Positions 50,221 to 53,041 of a stretch of 53,041 bases of DNA are shown here, in pieces. A model generated the notes under the pieces. It ran no database searches and was not told the origin of the DNA. It worked only from the letters and a program-made list of their open reading frames with translations. The translations under genes and the position numbers were made by a program. Position 1 is the first letter of the stretch. Every line of letters starts with the position of its first letter. This DNA is from a bacterium. Its GTDB lineage: Bacteria > Bacillota > Sulfobacillia > UBA995. The stretch is taken from NCBI GenBank assembly GCA_031082145.1, contig JAVHLP010000013.1, positions 1-53,041 of the forward strand. The letters run 5' to 3'.

Positions 50221-50257
50221 AAAACAGGGGGTCCGGGATCGCGCCCCGGACCCCCTG
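50221..50257. terminator. Strong hairpin terminator between rnfB and the permease
   Basis: A 13-bp perfect stem, CAGGGGGTCCGGG (50225-50237) and CCCGGACCCCCTG (50245-50257), with a seven-base loop. On the minus strand it is followed by TTTT (50221-50224), which ends the permease; on the plus strand it lies 12 bases past rnfB but lacks a T-run, so it may only slow or stabilise that transcript. Confidence 0.8.
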
Positions 50258-50271
50258 CTCATTCCCCCGGT

Positions 50272-51630
50272 CTACATGAACAGGACGGCCACCAGCGTGG
50301 CGACGAACAGACCGGCGAGCACCGGCACCAGGTTCTTCCTGACCAGATCCAGCACCGGCACGCCGACCATGCCGGCCACCGCGATCAGCGAACACCAGGC
50401 GACGAGAGTGCCGCCGCCGGACCAGATGGCACCGATCTGCCCCACCGCGCCCAGGGTCGCCGTATGCACCGGCGAACCGGGGGCGAGGGCCCCGGCGAGC
50501 GCGCCGACCAGTGGCAGTCCGGAGAACCCGGACCCGTCGAGACCAGTGATCATGCCCACGATCAGCATGCCGAAGTGGGCCACCACCCCGGTCCCGGAGA
50601 TGTAGGCCGACAGCATGTTGCCGACGTCCGCCAGGTATCCGGCCCCGAGGAAGAAGAAGCCGGCGATGGGGATGATTGGGCCCATGATCTTGAAGGCGAA
50701 GATGAAGCCATCGGCGATGTAGTCGGCGATGTCGTCGAACGCCGACCACCCCTTGGACAGCAGCGAGCCGAGAACCAGGATGACCGCCGCCGCGCCGCCC
50801 AGCAGGGCGGAGGCGTCACCGCCGAGGATCTTGAACTGGAACATGGCGACGATCGCCAGCAGCATCACGATCGGTACCAGGGCGGCCAGGAAGCCGGCGA
50901 CGCCGGGCTTGTCCACCCGCTCGGCAGCAGCCGTGCCGCCTACCCGCATGGCTGCCGCGGTCGCGGCGACTTCCACCCCGGCATCACGCTGGGCCTTGAA
51001 CTTGGCGATCTCAGGACGCATGAGGATGTAACCCAGCCCCAGTGCCACAACGCCGGCGATCAGGGTGAAGATGCCACCCCGCACCAGCACCAGTTCCACC
51101 GGGACACCGGCCGCGCTGGCCGTTATCTTGGGGGCGCCCTGGATGATCACGTCGCCGGCGAGGGCCATGCCCTGCCCGGCGAGCGCGATGGCCATGGCCG
51201 CCATCATCGGGGGCAGACCGGCGGCGATGGCCACCGGCGCCAGAAGGCCTCCGACCAGCGGAACCGAGGGCGTGGGCCAGAAGAACAAGGCCACCACCAG
51301 GGTGGTGACGGCAAGCACGATGTAGCTGATGGTTGGGCTGACAAACAGCTTGCGCAGCGGGGTGATCATCTTCTCGTCAGCGCCGGTCAGACTCAGCACC
51401 TTGAGCATGGCGACCATCAGGCCAATGATCAGGAAGATGTTGAAGAGTTCAGTGGCAGCCGTGAAGCTGGCGTCGAAGATGGTCTGCACGCCCTTGACCA
51501 GGCTTCCGTGTACGACGAGTCCGAGCAGGAAGGTGAACACTATGGACGGGATCACGACATTGCGGCGGCTCACCATGGTCGCTATGACCACCAGCACGCC
51601 CAGGACATATAACCAGTGAGCTAGAGTCAT
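50272..51630 (-). CDS. Ion-transporter-superfamily permease, substrate unknown
   Basis: A 452-residue membrane protein with about 12 segments. Two repeats of an ion-transporter-type fold are suggested by GLMVAMLKVLSLTGADEKMI and GMLIVGMITGLDGSGFSGLP, and by paired loops FFWPTPSVPLVGGLLAPVAI and APGSPVHTATLGAVGQIGAI. No precise family is certain; it looks like anion or carboxylate permeases of the DctM/gluconate type. ATG at 51630 after GAGGAGAGAAGAGC. It follows the FAD oxidoreductase by 96 bases, likely one transcript. Confidence 0.72.
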   Translation of the reverse strand: MTLAHWLYVLGVLVVIATMVSRRNVVIPSIVFTFLLGLVVHGSLVKGVQTIFDASFTAATELFNIFLIIGLMVAMLKVLSLTGADEKMITPLRKLFVSPTISYIVLAVTTLVVALFFWPTPSVPLVGGLLAPVAIAAGLPPMMAAMAIALAGQGMALAGDVIIQGAPKITASAAGVPVELVLVRGGIFTLIAGVVALGLGYILMRPEIAKFKAQRDAGVEVAATAAAMRVGGTAAAERVDKPGVAGFLAALVPIVMLLAIVAMFQFKILGGDASALLGGAAAVILVLGSLLSKGWSAFDDIADYIADGFIFAFKIMGPIIPIAGFFFLGAGYLADVGNMLSAYISGTGVVAHFGMLIVGMITGLDGSGFSGLPLVGALAGALAPGSPVHTATLGAVGQIGAIWSGGGTLVAWCSLIAVAGMVGVPVLDLVRKNLVPVLAGLFVATLVAVLFM

Positions 51631-51726
51631 GCTCTTCTCTCCTCTCCCGCATTGACAGACTCTACCTCGACTACGCCAACCACCGCCTGCTTCGCACGCA
51701 CCACCTCCCTCTCCAGACCGGCTGCC

Positions 51727-53034
51727 CTACTTCTCCTCCCCGGCCGCGACTTCTTCGGCCGCGGCCAGGGGGCGAGAGAACACTCCGGTCAGCCCGGCCG
51801 CCTGCACCCGGGCCCGGATGGCCTCGCGGTCGGTCGTATAGAGGTCTAGCTCCTTCATGCGCTGGAAGTACACCGACCCGGAGAAGGTGTACTTCTTGAA
51901 TAAGCCCTCGGGGGTCGCCATCTGTTCCCGGACATGGGCGATGGCGTCGCCGATGGCCAACTTCCGCGGCAAGATCAGCGGCCTGTAGCCCATCGCCCGG
52001 CGGGCCGCGTTGTGGCCGGCCAGCGTACCGGTCACGATGGCCTCGGTGTGCCCCACCAGCGGCCCCGCCTTCTCGCCGGCGCAGAAGAGGTTGTCCAGCC
52101 CCTCGACGCGCAGGGCGTCATCCCGGGGCGACAAGGCCATGTAACGAATGGAGTTGCCCACCCCGCCGCTGTATGGATCCTCAAAGCGGGCGTTCTCCAG
52201 TCCGGGGATCTCCCTCAGTTTCGCCAGCGGGAAGTAGGCGGTCATGAGCTTGGCGTGGCCGGTGTCCAGCAGGATGACGTTCTCCGCGTACTCCGGCAAC
52301 GCATACTGCTGGCAGGCCTTGAGGAGCAGGGCGTCCTTCTTCTGCATGGCCTCGGGGATGGGGACGATGGCCAGGCCGGTGGCGTTCAGTTGCTCCACCA
52401 GGCGCGGCGCCAAGGACTCCTTGAAGAGCTTGCAGGACCCGCTCATGGAGCCCAGGGTGCCGGCCGCCGTACCCCCGATCATCTCCGCCACCCCCGCCTT
52501 GGCCGCCAGGCTCACCCGGCCGCCGAAGGTCTGGCAGCGGAGCACGCACATCACGCAGCCATTGCCGTACTTCTGGCAGTTCCCCTGGGGGCCGGCGGTG
52601 CCCGTGCACTCCACGAACACGTCCGCCTCAAACTCCTCGTGCCGGGTCACCACCGCGCCGATGGCCCCCCCGCTCACCCGGCAGTCCACCATCCGGGCCT
52701 GCAGGCGGACGTCCACCCCCGCCTCGCGCAGTACCCTGAGCACCGCCGGCTCGATCAGGGCGATGTCGTACAGGGACGCGTGCTTGTGCCCGGGGAACTC
52801 GATGTTCCGGTGCCGGGACACCTCGTCACATACCTGGAACAGGGTTCCGCCTCCGGCCGCGATGGCCTCCTCGGTGGCGGTGAACCGCCCGTTGTTGCGC
52901 ATGATTCCCCCGACCAGCCCGGTACCGAGCAGTGCATCCGTGCGCTCGAGCAGGATCACCTCGGCGCCGGCGCGGGCAGCGCTCAAGGCCGCCGCGCACC
53001 CCGCCCAGCCCCCGCCGACAACCACAACTCGCAT
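51727..53034 (-). CDS. FAD-dependent oxidoreductase with a cluster-like Cys motif
   Basis: A 435-residue flavoprotein. The N-terminal dinucleotide fold is VVVGGGWAGCAAALSAARAG; a GidA/TrmFO-like FAD segment is GLDNLFCAGEKAGPLVGHTE near the end. In between, NCQKYGNGCVMCVLRCQTF gives C-x6-C-x2-C-x3-C, a spacing that could hold an iron-sulfur cluster or a redox Cys set. It is not a TrmFO or GidA by overall pattern. The ATG at 53034 is close to the right edge; GGAGG-like sequence cannot be checked. Function unknown; it precedes the permease. Confidence 0.75.
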   Translation of the reverse strand: MRVVVVGGGWAGCAAALSAARAGAEVILLERTDALLGTGLVGGIMRNNGRFTATEEAIAAGGGTLFQVCDEVSRHRNIEFPGHKHASLYDIALIEPAVLRVLREAGVDVRLQARMVDCRVSGGAIGAVVTRHEEFEADVFVECTGTAGPQGNCQKYGNGCVMCVLRCQTFGGRVSLAAKAGVAEMIGGTAAGTLGSMSGSCKLFKESLAPRLVEQLNATGLAIVPIPEAMQKKDALLLKACQQYALPEYAENVILLDTGHAKLMTAYFPLAKLREIPGLENARFEDPYSGGVGNSIRYMALSPRDDALRVEGLDNLFCAGEKAGPLVGHTEAIVTGTLAGHNAARRAMGYRPLILPRKLAIGDAIAHVREQMATPEGLFKKYTFSGSVYFQRMKELDLYTTDREAIRARVQAAGLTGVFSRPLAAAEEVAAGEEK

Positions 53035-53041
53035 GGGCCTG

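Noticed and set aside
49394-51612. Long open frames opposite rnfB and opposite the permease (451 and 564 codons)
   Set aside because: Both read as His/Gly/Arg- or Gln/Asp-rich shadow sequence opposite well-supported genes, with no family motif.
1-53041. CRISPR arrays, tRNA or rRNA genes
   Set aside because: No regularly spaced repeat array was seen and no tRNA-like cloverleaf with a TTCGA loop and anticodon arm could be recognised by eye; a covariance search would settle the tRNA question.

Overview
The window is a 53 kb, very GC-rich chromosomal segment from a Gram-positive-type anaerobe, most likely a high-GC member of the Bacillota (clostridial or Peptococcia-like). The reasons are the backbone order tepA-ylzJ-...-ftsK-...-rodZ-like-...-rimO-...-cinA-recA-rny on the minus strand, strong GGAGG ribosome-binding sites with many GTG and TTG starts, bacillithiol genes (bshB1, bshA), the MrfAB repair pair, an M-box riboswitch, a Gram-positive SOS box and an Rnf complex. 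The genus cannot be named from the sequence alone.

Layout, left to right. 1-5.4 kb (minus): RNase Y (cut by the edge), recA, thpR, cinA and a minimal FtsH-like membrane protease. 5.4-9.5 kb: a small-gene island with three toxin-antitoxin-like modules (nucleotidyltransferase plus small partner, HicBA, AbrB/PIN), three copies of one small membrane-protein family (one complete, one internally deleted and fused by overlap to the FtsH-like gene, one broken) and an IS66 transposase remnant. 9.5-10.4 kb: decayed gene remnants. 10.4-12.3 kb (plus): a two-gene ABC-2 exporter. 12.5-15.7 kb (minus): bshB1-bshA-rimO. 15.8-23.5 kb (plus): mrfA-mrfB under a promoter with a LexA-type box, a degenerate polysaccharide deacetylase, argG-argH behind an ARG box, and a gamma-glutamylcyclotransferase-like gene. 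23.5-31.0 kb (minus): a DegS/DegU-like two-component pair, UPF0182 protein, asnS, RodZ-like protein and D,D-carboxypeptidase.

31.1-35.4 kb: a UbiA prenyltransferase converging on a UbiE-type methyltransferase (quinone biosynthesis), then an OmpR-type regulator and its sensor kinase. 35.4-43.4 kb: ftsK, a YbjQ-type membrane protein, uppP, ylzJ and tepA on the minus strand, interrupted by a plus-strand insert of four accessory genes (BtrH/C39-like protein, small membrane protein, Nudix hydrolase, alpha/beta hydrolase). 43.5-45.1 kb: M-box riboswitch and mgtE. 45.3-50.2 kb: the complete rnfCDGEAB operon, ending at a strong bidirectional hairpin. 50.3-53.0 kb (minus): an FAD-dependent oxidoreductase and a permease.

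Themes: DNA repair and RNA turnover on the left; redox and membrane energetics (bacillithiol, quinone-type enzymes, Rnf) across the rest; and an accessory island inserted in the recA/cinA neighbourhood where related Bacillota usually carry pgsA. The most unusual items are the three-copy small membrane-protein family tied to the FtsH-like protease, the SOS-type box in the mrfAB promoter, the nucleotidyltransferase module with its six-codon leader peptide, ylzJ starting inside tepA, and the FAD oxidoreductase with a cluster-like cysteine motif. No tRNA, rRNA or CRISPR array was seen.
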